Below the pieces are notes generated by a model. That model saw nothing but the letters and a program-made list of their open reading frames with translations. It was not told the origin of the DNA and made no database searches. Below are positions 21,201 to 29,777 of a stretch of DNA of 64,000 bases, in pieces (position 1 is the stretch's first letter; the number at the start of each line of letters is the position of its first letter). The position numbers were made by a program, and so were the translations under genes. Source of the DNA: Symbiodinium natans (Eukaryota; Sar; Dinophyceae; Suessiales; Symbiodiniaceae); the NCBI GenBank assembly GCA_905221605.1, contig CAJNDS010002064.1, positions 222,001-286,000 on the forward strand, read 5' to 3'.

Positions 21201-24200
21201 ACCGTGCGGTGTAGGCACTGAACAGTTCAGCGGGCGCGGTTCATCTGTTGCCGCCTCAAGTGCAGGTGCAGCTGCAGAGCTCACGTCAATGGCCTCCGGG
21301 TGCGGAATCTCGTTGGGCTCAGTAGCTGGCTCGCTCACTGTGAGACTGGCAGGGATTGGAGGAGTGCGCGGACGCACGTGCGGTGTGAGGAATTGGGAAA
21401 GGAATAGACGGTCGGGCAGCGGGTCGGCAAGCGGCCTGTTTGCATCTGAGAGAAGGAGGTGACCGTCTCGCAAGACCGACAGAAAACGGTCCCCAATCCC
21501 TCGGCAGTCTCTGGTCTCCGGCATCGTCTGTTGCAGAATCTGCCCTAGGGTTTCCCAGGTGGCTCGTGGCCCCAGGTGCACTGTGCAGATTGCATTCCCT
21601 AGGGGGCGACCATCAACAGGGATCGCCACATGGTCAGGGGGCGTGGTGTCGAAAGTCACGACCAACTGGGGCTCTGGAAAGCCCCAGATGGGTTCAGAGA
21701 GCCGTTGAATTGTTCGTATAGGCCGTGCCGTCGCCCGTAACACTGCAAGCAGTGTCCATTCCCACCGGCGCCCCGGTTGGTGCGTCAACACTCGGGTTTG
21801 GAAAATGGGGTCAAAAACAGTAAAGCGAGTCTCGATTTCTGCCGGTGCCCGCGGAGCCATCTGGAGTGCAACATTCAGGAAAACCCTGTCCACGACCTCA
21901 TCGAATTCACTCGGCACCAGTCTGAGGCTAGTCATCGGCCTGATGGCCGTTTGAAAGTGGTTGGCCTTGCGTCCCAGGGTGGCGGGTCGTGACAGTGCAT
22001 CTGCTGGAGATGACTCCTCGTACGGACTAGAGCTCTCTTTTTTGGGCGTGCTTGCAAGCTGCAGCAGGCTGTGAGAGTCCGTTAGATCCCGAGGGTGGAA
22101 ATGGTGCACGGTCCCATGGCGGCTCTGCTGCATTGCATTGACCTGTAAGTGCGGTGGTGCAGGCAGTGAATCTGCGAGTTGCACAAGCTGCTCATTAACC
22201 GGCCAAAGCAAAAACAATCGCAAGAAATATGGTACGGGGATGAGGTGCCACCTTTCCCTGGACTCAAATATGTCCTGCGCCATGAAGATGGGTGCATCTC
22301 CGCTCATCATGCCAGTGTCATGCACAGTCCTGGCATCTTGCCACTCCGGCAGGAGGGCTAGGGCCTCTTCCACTTGGGCCGCTGAGGCCGGGATCCGGCA
22401 ATTAATGTGCAGTTGAATCTCCCCTCGGATCCTAGAGTGAACCAGTGCGGTTTGGGAATGGGCATATGCCCGGCCGATCAGAACAAAGCGTGCCTCACAT
22501 GCCCTGGCGACCCCATCATGTATCTGCTCGAAAGCATGGCCCATGTCTTCCGGAAGTGGGAAGAGGTCCGTAGTGGCGAAGTCGACAGCAAGGAGGTCCG
22601 TGTGCGGCCAGGTGCGGAAGAGCGCCGCCCGCGGGAGCGCTGGCACAGAGTGTGAGGCTGTCGTGAGCAGAACATAATCGCCGTCTTGTAGTGTACCAGC
22701 CATGGCGCGGGCCGGCACGCCATTCACATAAGCCCGCGCGCCTGCAGCAATTTCAGCCTCCTCCAAGAAGGCTTCCGGCAGGTGGTCCGAATCTATGCTA
22801 ACATGCCGGAGGCCACCGCCCAAAGGGCGTCTATCAACTAGCACGTGAAGATGGAAATCGAGTGGATACCAAATAGCGAGTATTTCTGCTATTGGTCCCG
22901 TGCGTCCTGGCTGCGCTTGTGCCAGCCGAAAGGCCCCCTGAGCTGGCGCGCTGCCCCGCATGGCGTGCTCAAGCATGAGAGAAGAAAGGGCGTGGATTAG
23001 GGAGGGTGCATCCATACCCTCTGGCTGAATGCCAGCAAGGGCATTGCCCGAGACCAGAAAAAGCATTGGCTGCCCTGGCAGGGCAAACATGTTCGTAGTG
23101 GAAGAAGTTGTGCTGGGCCAAGGGGCTTCGGCATTGGTTTCCTGGTAGAAGACTGGCCTGGCAGGGCTTGGTCTTGGTCGACCGGCGAATCTGCTGACAG
23201 TAGTCACGGGCACGGTCATGGATGAGGAGGCTGCCATCTGTGTATCCTGGACAGCGCAGGCGGAATCAAGCCGTCCAACCAGGTCCTGTGCTGCGGGCCG
23301 GGGGCGCGGCTGTCCCACAGGCATCGGCCTTTGCCAGCGTCGTGCCTGTTCCGGCGACAGGTCCTCTGCGAATGGCACTGAAGTCCCTGGCTGTTCTGGT
23401 GGCAGATCTGTTGGGAGAAAGTCTTCCAAGGGCAGGTCGACATGCTCACTGAAGTCTGCAGAGGGAAAATAGCATGCATACCAGGGTCGCCCGGGTACCG
23501 GCCTGTTCCTAGCATCTTCGATTGGTGCCATCCGGCGGAGCTCGTCTGGGTGCGCATAGTGTGGCACCCGGAAAAGCACGGGCATCATGTTGGTAGTGCT
23601 CAGACGCAAGTATTCCTTCTGTGCATCAAGGTCAACTGGCCCGAGTATGAAGACGTGCCGGCCATTCAGGACCCCGTTGGTTTGAAACAACCGGGCCCTG
23701 GGCGGGCAGTTGCGTGCCCACCTTTGAAGCCAGTTAGCAATCACAGGGAGGCTGCCTGGGCCGGTGACGGGAACAACAGTGAAGAAGCCCTCGCCCACGA
23801 CGATCGCCTGCTGATTCGGCTGTGCATGCCCCATGTCAATGAGCCGCCGAATGATGTGCTGCTGCCATTCTGCGGCAGTGGTTGCAAAGGGCTCAAGGCG
23901 GCTATCGTCTGGAGGCTGCATCGGGGTCATGCAAGCAGCAATGCCTGGTAGTCGGTCCAGAAAATACCCCACCGGCCTGACATCAGGAGCCTCATGTGTG
24001 AAGCCAGGTGCGGCTAGTGACCCAGAAGAGACAGCCCTAAACCCATCCCAACGAACGCCATTAAGGTACCAACCTTTAATGCGAGAGTCGGCAAGGGGTA
24101 GTGCCTCAGCTGTACTGCTGGATGGAACCACTACAAAAAGGAGGCTAGCAATGGGTCGTCGGTCAACCCATATCCATGCGCCGCGCGTAGCTTGCTCAGG

Positions 24201-27200
24201 CACAAGTGTGAACAGGATCTCCCGGAAGGCGACCCTTTGCTCTGGTTGACACGCGTTGACCGAGAGGAGGAATCCCTCAAGCTTGGCCTTTTTGCGCGCG
24301 GCTGCTTGCCAGAGGGCAGCCAAGATCTGTCCCAGGTCTGGATTGCCGAGGAACTCGACAGTAACTGTACCGAATTCGGGTATCCCTAATCGGCACACAA
24401 GGGGATTCCGAGGCGCGGGATGGCTGTGGAAGCTATCCCCAGACCCAGCGGCACTGGACGCGGGAATGTGCTCATCTGGCGTGGTCGTGGTTGTTGATGT
24501 GGTGGAAACCGAGATGGCACGAGTGGCATCGGCCGCCATGAGAGTCTGCCTGAGGCCCGGGAAGTGCAGAGCGACATTGATGGTGTCTTGCACGGCATGC
24601 ACGGCCGGTTGTGCCAAAGCAAGCACGCCTCCTTTGTTTGCTAGGGAAAGGATGAAATCCTGCGGGGGGTCCACAAGAGCCGAGTCAATCAGGAATTGAC
24701 GTACCCTCCCCAGGATGCGCTGCTCAACTTGCGGGAGCCGCCTGTCAAATGGAATGGCGACAAGTGCGCGAGGGGAGGGGCCGAAGATCCCCCGGAAATC
24801 CGCAAGTATAGCTTCATGACACGCGTCAGCGCCCTCTGCAGGCAAGATGACGCAGTGCAGATCAACCCCTGCAAGGTGCGGCTGTAAGGGGAGAAAGTGG
24901 GACCTCCAACGCAGGACGTCTGAACCGCCAGCAAAGTGATTTGCAGCTGCCTCCACAAGATGTGCATGAGTGCAAACCCGCGCAAAACAGCTTATCCAAG
25001 GCGGCCGCCCCGGGGTGTGGAAGGCAACTGTGAGTTCATCATGATGCTCTTCGTGCGGAACAACACCGAAGCGAGCAGTAGTGCTGTTGTCAGTATCTGA
25101 CGAAGCCCCTGCTATGCTGGTGCCAGACTCGGAGGATTCTGCACGCATGACATGAACCCTAGCGGCCAATGCGTGGGTGGGGTGCAAGATGCCCGGTGCA
25201 AAGGGGTCGCCTTGTGCCTTGCTTAAGCTGTCGAGGCTCAAACGACCTCTGGCCACATCTGGGGCAAACCTTCTGGGGGGCCCCGGGCAGACCTGGACAA
25301 GTCGCAGTGCTGCCTCGTAGGCGGAGGCGTCCATGGGTATTGAGTATGTGCAAAACCCTCTGCCTAGCTGTCTTAGATCTACAGGAACCGGTGCCCAGCC
25401 GGGTGTGACATGTGCAGCCCTAAGGATGAGCTGGATGGAGGGGAGGCCTTCAAACTTAGGTCTTAGCACTGTCACAGAAATGATGGGTCCATCATTCGAG
25501 GCTCGGACCGCATCTTGCAGGATCTGTTGAAAATCCCACGTAGGCTGCATGCTGCGTAGGCGCAGGTGATCTGTGGTGTCGAAGAAAGCATATGCCTCCT
25601 CTTGAGCAACCTCTCTGCGACCTGCGCCTCCATCAGACTTAGTGGCACCGGGGTTGCCACACTGAGCCATGCAGCAGTTGTGCGGGCAGCCAGAGGAACC
25701 TGCGTAAGAAAGACTTCTGGTGCAACCCATGCGGTATCCCCTGTTGCAGTATGGGCACCCTCTCCTTCAGGAGAGGCCGGGCCTTGAATGGCCTCGCATG
25801 TCACCTCTGTGCCTTGAGGCGCCGGAGAGGCATCGGTCCCATTGACGGATCCTTCATGGATATTGCAGGCGCCATGAGCGCGGCGATACCTGACCTCACC
25901 TGGGCTTCGGGTATAAGCAGGCATGAACACCTTCCTGTTGGGTACCTGTGTGCGAAGTCGATCTAGATGGCCATCCTCTGGCTCATCTACAAAGGGTCCG
26001 TTGCACCCTCCTTCGCAGGTTGCATGCATTGCGGGGGGCAAAGCAGGGGCCCAATAGGGCGGGCCCTTAGGAACCTGGCACCTCTTTAAGGACCTTAGGA
26101 CCTGCAAGTGAGGAGGTGGTGCTCCGGCAGTGGCGGCTTCATCGCAGCCTCTTTGCACTTCTGCAAATCGCACGAGTTTGGGCGTGCGGCTGTTGGCCCA
26201 TCGGGATGCAAGCGAGGAGGGGCAAATACAACCCGAGCAAAAGCCAGAACCCTTATTAGGGGAGGAGGCCTTAGGAGGGAAGAAAGCCCCGAAGAAATGA
26301 TTCGGGGTATCGTCTACCTCCAAAGTCCTAGGGTCCGAGATCAGCTGAACCTCAAAATCCCTAGAAACTTCATACTGCAAAGCAAGACCGAGCAACATCG
26401 CGTGGCCAGCGTGTGCACAGTCATCCTCCAAGGCGACCGTGTGTGTCAGCCCAAGGGTAGGCGTCCACTGTGATGTGTCTAGCCTCGGGCCTTGCCAGGG
26501 TGCGGTGCCGGGGTCTTGGCTTGATCGTCGTCGGAAACAACGACTTCCTCCGTGTGCGCTCGCTTCCTCGGCGTCCTTTCCCTGTCTTGTTCTGCGGTGG
26601 CTGCATCCGACGCGGCCTTGGCATGTGCAGTTGTAACGACTTCGAGCAAGCTCTTGGCTGAAGCCTGGTGCATCTCTCTCTGCTTCTGAAGCTCTTGCTC
26701 CAGATTCAGTTGGCTGTCCACCTTGGCGTCGGCTGCTTCGGCCTCCGCCTCTGCAATTGCTTCTTCGTCGATACCCATGGCTTCCAGATCTGCAGACCCT
26801 CCGACTTTCGCCTTCAGGGATGACGAGGCCGCTGCCAAGTTCGAGGTCCACTGCAACTCTCCTGCATCCAGGGTGCTCAAGACCTTCTGCTGGTCTTCCA
26901 GCTGTTGCTGCAGCATACTTTGGATCTGGCCGAGGTAGGTACTCCATCCCGCCAGATAGTTTGCTCGCGCCGCACGAATTTTCGCAAGCTCCTTTCTGGC
27001 CTTCTGCTGCGCTGTGACCGCCTTGTGAAGGACCTTGGCCTCCTCTTCCGTCTCCTGCATCTGGTGTGTCTCCAGGAGCGCCTTGACGTGTTCGGGCAGC
27101 TTGTCTTTGCTTTGGGCCATCGCCGCGACCAATTGCTGTAGGGCGGCTCTGTCCTGCGAAATGCTGCCACTGGACATTGCACCCGCTGGCGCAATCGGCA

Positions 27201-29008
27201 GGGCCGGTTGTGCAGGTGGTGGTGGCAAGCTCGTCGCATTCGGTGCTTGCCATTCCCCTGGAGGTGGGGCTAAAGCCGGCCCGGTCGAGATCTCCGTCCT
27301 GGCAGACTTGTCGCCCCCCTTCCCGGTGCGGGTAGCATTGGCTTGCTTCCCCTTTCCCGGGCCTTGTCTCGGATGCTGTGGTGCATCTTTCCCCCGGTTG
27401 GAACGTCGGGGAGAGGGAGCCGTCCGGCGTCGCGGTGAAGCCGATGCATCCCGATTCCACTGTGTCGTGTATGTTTGCAGGGCACCCCCGCAAACTGAGC
27501 AATACGAGGCCTTGGAAGATCGGTTGGCGTAGCATGTGCCGCACCAAGAGTGTGTCGCCATACCGGAGTCCGCCTGCAGCAAGCTTTGAGCTTGCCCTGG
27601 TAGCTGAGACTTCGAATGGTGACCTGCCAGCCTTCGAATTGCACGCAAAACTGTGTCGCGTTTGACCACCAAGCCACTTGTTGCTCCTCGGAGCGCAGTG
27701 CGAGCTCGGCAGCGTAAGCGTCTGTGCCGCCGGTGCCAGGCTGGTTCTTGTCGAGCCGTGATTTGGCCAGGGCAAAGTGGCAAGGCGACTGTCCAGGATC
27801 CCAATATCCCCTCCAAATCCAGCAAAGAAAACCAGCAGAGGAAAGATAGATGATCCCATATACGGAGAAATGCAGTAGGCCCTGTAAAGGACAGCTAGTG
27901 CAGTGGCTTGACCAGAAGCCAGGAGGGAACCACCCCTCAAGTAAAAAGGTCAGCTCCCGGGCGCCAGCCGGGTTAGGCGCAGTAGCCAGACTCAGTCAGA
28001 TGAGCGGCTCTTAGGTGTGACGCCTCCAGATAAATATGGTACAGCGAAAACCAGGTTCGTGGGCTGAAAGCCGCACTAGGGTAGCCAGCTATGGGTGCGT
28101 GGACTCCGAAGAGAAACTACACGACACTTAAGCCAGAACGCCTAGGGTTTAGGGTTTAGGGCTTAGGGTTTAGGGCTTGGGGTTCCCAAGCCCGCAGCTG
28201 CCCGAAGCATTGTAAGCCCCAAGCCCTGCTGCAAGCCCTGTCTGTTTCCTTCCCGCATGTGAGTGCTCCGAAGCCTGGCGGGTCACGAATCTAGGAATAA
28301 GGACCCCATGAAGCCCTGAAACAGATCCCCAAAAACGAGTAGGATTCCCCTACAACAGGGGCCCCCCCAAAAAAGGAACCCCCGCATTATTTCGGAAGCC
28401 ACCACCTGGCCAGCGCGGCAAGAAGCACGGCTTTGGCATCCTGAAGTTGGCCAACGGAGCCTTGGGGGGGGCAGCTTCAGCTTGAGCTCTTGGAGCCCTC
28501 CTGCTTTGGAGGTTCGTGGTACTTAGTAAGCAAAGAGTACTTGCACTTCATAAGTTATGAGTCATAATTATTTATAGCCATGTTAGGGTAATCCAGGGGC
28601 TTAGGAGTGGGTTATAAATACAGTTCTAATGGGTTATTAAGTACCACGAACCTCCAAGGAGGGTCTCTTGTGGGGGGGGGGTTGGCAGCTTCTTGTGCTC
28701 AAGGAGACTCGTACGAGGGCGACTGGGCGGATGGTCAGTTTCAGGTGGGGGAAATTCTTTTTTCAGAGAACCATGTCATGCGTTGGGGCCTTTTTTGGGC
28801 AGGACAGGGGCAAGTATGTCTACGCGAACGGAGATGAGTTCATGGGGCTCTGGGACAAGGGCGTGAAGCTGAGCGGGACCTTCTACTACAAGGAGCATGC
28901 CCTCCCACTTCAAAAGCAGGCGTTGTCTTTGTTTTTACATGTTTCAGCGGCTTGAACGGTTGCCAGGACGGACGCATCAGCACGAGGAAGTGGCAGAACG
29001 GACGCTTG
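15224..29008 (+). CDS. MORN-repeat protein gene interrupted by a 12-kb intron
   Basis: Seven exons join in frame: 15224-15275, 15525-15557, 16375-16416, 28414-28456, 28704-28744, 28803-28894, 28948-29008. The joined product carries consecutive MORN units: SSYTGEWKDGQPHGHGEWK, ESYVGDWKRGKKHGFGILKL, DSYEGDWADGQFQDRGKYVY, ANGDEFMGLWDKG and DGRISTRKWQNGR. Each has the Y-x-G-x-W...G pattern at about 23-residue spacing. MORN repeats bind phospholipid or act as scaffolds at membranes and the cytoskeleton. Of the seven donors, three are GC (after 15557, 16416, 28894), two GA (after 15275, 28456) and two GT. The 16417-28413 intron holds a whole antisense LINE, yet the flanking frame stays exact (GDWK then RGKKHGFG), so the gene may still work. 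True start and end were not found; 29146-29380 may continue it. Confidence 0.85.
15586..15664. repeat. TTTAGGG array in MORN intron
   Basis: About ten units with a few variants, between the second and third MORN exons. Confidence 0.95.
15778..15848. repeat. TTTAGGG array in MORN intron
   Basis: About ten perfect units, in the same intron as the array at 15586. A short fold-back remnant (GATGGGCCCTTTTGTGGGC) follows at about 15880-15915. Confidence 0.95.
16078..16338. repeat. Variant telomere-like arrays: CCCCAAA then CCCTGAA
   Basis: The array starts as about 20 CCCCAAA units (with CCCCAAG and CCCCCAA slips), changes to three CCCTAAA, then about ten CCCTGAA units and back to CCCTAAA. Each block is nearly uniform, which suggests local copying of a mutated heptamer. 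Confidence 0.9.
16433..16486. repeat. TTTAGGG array abutting the LINE 3' end
   Basis: About seven TTTAGGG units with two variants. It runs directly into the nine-T tract (16487-16495), which is the poly-A tail of the - strand LINE. Confidence 0.9.
16618..20825 (-). CDS. LINE ORF2, C-terminal part: RNase H end, APE endonuclease, reverse transcriptase, C2H2 fingers
   Basis: The 1383 residues from the first Met at 20769 have an open frame extending upstream to about 20825. Residues 1-80 finish an RNase H fold (IASDCSAAL, catalytic D20; HMGCAFNELADAVAK, D76). Residues 163-415 form an endonuclease/exonuclease/phosphatase domain: LQETRT (E199), FVDANARF (D318, N320), LIDYIMF (D381), SGVDHYP (H410). 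Residues about 670-1000 are reverse transcriptase: VHSIPKPNKD, motif A LFLDCKDAYY (D812), motif B SGSAPGAPVADTIF, motif C TWADDVAILF (D955, D956). From about 1280 come two zinc fingers, CGFCQKSF...H...H and CCEVCRTEFW...H...C. All catalytic residues are present. The stop is TGA at 16618-16620. The enzyme would nick DNA and copy the element RNA at the target. Confidence 0.92.
20823..25730 (-). CDS. LINE ORF2, N-terminal part with start of RNase H
   Basis: A 1635-codon open frame; the true protein probably enters it by a frame change near 25620 (at QEEAYAFF) rather than at the first Met. Most of it matches nothing I recognise. Three widely spaced places share VDRRPI, VDRRPLGGG and VDGRPLGNA (residues about 521, 964 and 1371), and the middle one is followed by AYVNGVP...LQDGDYVLLTT, reminiscent of a β-grasp fold. 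The last 45 residues begin RNase H: YFYTDGSFYADRQAGGWSVV, with the first catalytic Asp. It ends at TAG, one base out of frame with the continuation WVGGAVPHATSAYEGEVRA, which supplies the catalytic Glu. Ser/Thr/Pro-rich linkers separate the segments. Confidence 0.8.
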   Translation of the reverse strand: MGCTRSLSYAGSSGCPHNCCMAQCGNPGATKSDGGAGRREVAQEEAYAFFDTTDHLRLRSMQPTWDFQQILQDAVRASNDGPIISVTVLRPKFEGLPSIQLILRAAHVTPGWAPVPVDLRQLGRGFCTYSIPMDASAYEAALRLVQVCPGPPRRFAPDVARGRLSLDSLSKAQGDPFAPGILHPTHALAARVHVMRAESSESGTSIAGASSDTDNSTTARFGVVPHEEHHDELTVAFHTPGRPPWISCFARVCTHAHLVEAAANHFAGGSDVLRWRSHFLPLQPHLAGVDLHCVILPAEGADACHEAILADFRGIFGPSPRALVAIPFDRRLPQVEQRILGRVRQFLIDSALVDPPQDFILSLANKGGVLALAQPAVHAVQDTINVALHFPGLRQTLMAADATRAISVSTTSTTTTTPDEHIPASSAAGSGDSFHSHPAPRNPLVCRLGIPEFGTVTVEFLGNPDLGQILAALWQAAARKKAKLEGFLLSVNACQPEQRVAFREILFTLVPEQATRGAWIWVDRRPIASLLFVVVPSSSTAEALPLADSRIKGWYLNGVRWDGFRAVSSGSLAAPGFTHEAPDVRPVGYFLDRLPGIAACMTPMQPPDDSRLEPFATTAAEWQQHIIRRLIDMGHAQPNQQAIVVGEGFFTVVPVTGPGSLPVIANWLQRWARNCPPRARLFQTNGVLNGRHVFILGPVDLDAQKEYLRLSTTNMMPVLFRVPHYAHPDELRRMAPIEDARNRPVPGRPWYACYFPSADFSEHVDLPLEDFLPTDLPPEQPGTSVPFAEDLSPEQARRWQRPMPVGQPRPRPAAQDLVGRLDSACAVQDTQMAASSSMTVPVTTVSRFAGRPRPSPARPVFYQETNAEAPWPSTTSSTTNMFALPGQPMLFLVSGNALAGIQPEGMDAPSLIHALSSLMLEHAMRGSAPAQGAFRLAQAQPGRTGPIAEILAIWYPLDFHLHVLVDRRPLGGGLRHVSIDSDHLPEAFLEEAEIAAGARAYVNGVPARAMAGTLQDGDYVLLTTASHSVPALPRAALFRTWPHTDLLAVDFATTDLFPLPEDMGHAFEQIHDGVARACEARFVLIGRAYAHSQTALVHSRIRGEIQLHINCRIPASAAQVEEALALLPEWQDARTVHDTGMMSGDAPIFMAQDIFESRERWHLIPVPYFLRLFLLWPVNEQLVQLADSLPAPPHLQVNAMQQSRHGTVHHFHPRDLTDSHSLLQLASTPKKESSSPYEESSPADALSRPATLGRKANHFQTAIRPMTSLRLVPSEFDEVVDRVFLNVALQMAPRAPAEIETRFTVFDPIFQTRVLTHQPGRRWEWTLLAVLRATARPIRTIQRLSEPIWGFPEPQLVVTFDTTPPDHVAIPVDGRPLGNAICTVHLGPRATWETLGQILQQTMPETRDCRGIGDRFLSVLRDGHLLLSDANRPLADPLPDRLFLSQFLTPHVRPRTPPIPASLTVSEPATEPNEIPHPEAIDVSSAAAPALEAATDEPRPLNCSVPTPHGRRTIAAAGRRPETAKVSTARPSCLALERLIPPPAPGIAFGVLPEICAHALHEHTWECLAQDLDALFEVLPVARAGWKALPPYRKDQPLQACYFYTDGSFYADRQAGGWSVVVLGLQNDHLLALAG
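25612..26480 (-). CDS. LINE linking frame between ORF1 and ORF2
   Basis: The frame used here is open from 27940 to 25472, but only this part looks coding: LTHTVALEDDCAHAGHAMLL, VSRDFEVQLISDPRTLEVDD and a Pro/Gly/Ala-rich stretch with FCSGCICPSS. It overlaps the ORF1 stop (TAG, 26479-26481 on +) in the -1 frame and passes to the next frame, again by -1, near 25620. It has no recognised domain. Either two single-base changes or frameshifting would be needed to make one ORF2 product. Confidence 0.55.
26479..27561 (-). CDS. LINE ORF1: zinc ribbon plus coiled coil
   Basis: 360 residues from the Met at 27561; the frame is open upstream to 27825, but the zinc motif starts right after this Met. It begins MATHSWCGTCYANRSSKAS followed by YCSVCG, a C-x2-C...C-x2-C ribbon like RanBP2/Zn-ribbon fingers. 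A basic Ser/Arg/Gly-rich linker, a Pro-rich patch, and a long heptad-rich stretch (about residues 170-330: ALLETHQMQETEEEAKVLHK and onward) follow. The C-terminus is basic and acidic by turns (RKRAHTEEVVVSDDD). The likely role is the gag-like nucleic-acid chaperone of the LINE particle, with the coiled coil for multimerisation. The stop TAG overlaps the next frame. Confidence 0.75.
   Translation of the reverse strand: MATHSWCGTCYANRSSKASYCSVCGGALQTYTTQWNRDASASPRRRTAPSPRRSNRGKDAPQHPRQGPGKGKQANATRTGKGGDKSARTEISTGPALAPPPGEWQAPNATSLPPPPAQPALPIAPAGAMSSGSISQDRAALQQLVAAMAQSKDKLPEHVKALLETHQMQETEEEAKVLHKAVTAQQKARKELAKIRAARANYLAGWSTYLGQIQSMLQQQLEDQQKVLSTLDAGELQWTSNLAAASSSLKAKVGGSADLEAMGIDEEAIAEAEAEAADAKVDSQLNLEQELQKQREMHQASAKSLLEVVTTAHAKAASDAATAEQDRERTPRKRAHTEEVVVSDDDQAKTPAPHPGKARG
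27826..28142 (-). promoter_or_regulatory. LINE 5' untranslated region
   Basis: Sequence between the CCCTAAA junction and ORF1. No coding signal; an internal promoter would be expected here for a LINE, but I recognise no box. Confidence 0.4.
28143..28185. repeat. TTTAGGG array abutting the LINE 5' end
   Basis: CTAGGGTTTAGGG followed by alternating GCTTAGGG/TTTAGGG units, with the same orientation as the array at 16433-16486. Confidence 0.85.
28504..28658. repeat. Fold-back element, family A (copy 3) in MORN intron
   Basis: The arms TTTGGAGGTTCGTGGTACTTA and TTAAGTACCACGAACCTCCAA are perfect inverted copies. It occupies most of the 247-bp intron 28457-28703. Confidence 0.8.
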
Positions 29009-29145
29009 GTTTCATGCCAGGCCTGTGGTTTGAAATTGCCGGTATCTTTCTACGAGCAGGAGGCAGTTTGTTGTGAACGAGCCAGGACTTTGACTCCCGG
29101 AGACGAGCTTACCAACCCACCATCACTCACTCGCAGGCGCGGGGG

Positions 29146-29382
29146 TCATGACTGCCGCAATGTCATGGCAGCGTGGCATTTCTGACGCAGTCGTCATGGT
29201 CTTTGCTGTCCTTGTGGCCCAGGTGCACAACCCGGAGCGGACACAGTACGGCGCGACTGTCCGGATCCAAGTGCGATCGATGTGCGATATGTTCCGCATG
29301 CAGCAGAGCACCGTCACCGTCAGGGGACGCTCAGCAGCATGGTCAGCACCAACGGCGTCGCAGTTGGCTGAGACATGCTGAG
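29146..29382 (+). other. Probable exon(s), unassigned
   Basis: The frame after GTGGCCCAG reads VHNPERTQYGATVRIQVRSM and on to TGA at about 29380. It may continue the MORN gene; no domain recognised. Confidence 0.35.
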
Positions 29383-29777
29383 ACTTCGTCCTGATGCGGG
29401 TGATTTCGTACATGATACATGCCGTGCCATATCGTGCCATCACGTTGAAGCTTGAACGTGAAATTGGCATAGCCAAACCGCACCGGGTTAGCAGACAGCA
29501 CCGCTTTGCAAGCCAACCGCAAAGATGGATGACCTGCAAGCGACGCAGGGTTTCACCGGCTAGATGCAGTGCTGAAGAGCGGTATTGCAGTCGTGGTGGA
29601 GAGACCCATGCCAGCTTCAGCAAGCGAAAAGGCCTTACGCTCGTACCTTAGAGGATGTTAGAGGGCATGGCAAAGATGGCCATTCGTTGCTTTTCGGGCG
29701 CGCGCTGATCGCAGCTGCGGCAGCCGCCTTGTCTCAAACGCACCTCGAGGGCAGATCGCCACGTAGCCCTTCTCACC

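Larger units (their letters stand above)
16487..28142 (-). mobile_element. LINE (non-LTR retrotransposon) inserted in telomere-like repeats
   Basis: The element is 11.7 kb, read on the - strand. The 5' edge (+ coordinate about 28141) abuts CCTAGGGTTTAGGGTTTAGGG. The 3' edge ends in nine A (T on +) followed directly by CCCTAAACCCTAA. Both flanking arrays have the same orientation, so the element sits inside one TTTAGGG tract. There are no long terminal repeats. The coding order is ORF1 (zinc ribbon, coiled coil), ORF2 with a long unknown N-terminal part, RNase H, APE-like endonuclease, reverse transcriptase and C2H2 fingers. Three frame changes interrupt ORF1/ORF2. It lies antisense in a MORN gene intron. 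Telomere-repeat targeting is known for TRAS and SART LINEs of insects; here it is an inference from the two junctions. Confidence 0.85.

Noticed and set aside
16597-25530. Many + strand frames of 60-216 residues across the LINE
   Set aside because: They are complements of the LINE reading frames, whose catalytic motifs are clear on the - strand.
26481-27940. N-terminal half of the 822-residue - strand frame
   Set aside because: In this stretch the ORF1 frame has the zinc ribbon and coiled coil; the 822-residue frame is its shadow and becomes coding only after the ORF1 stop.
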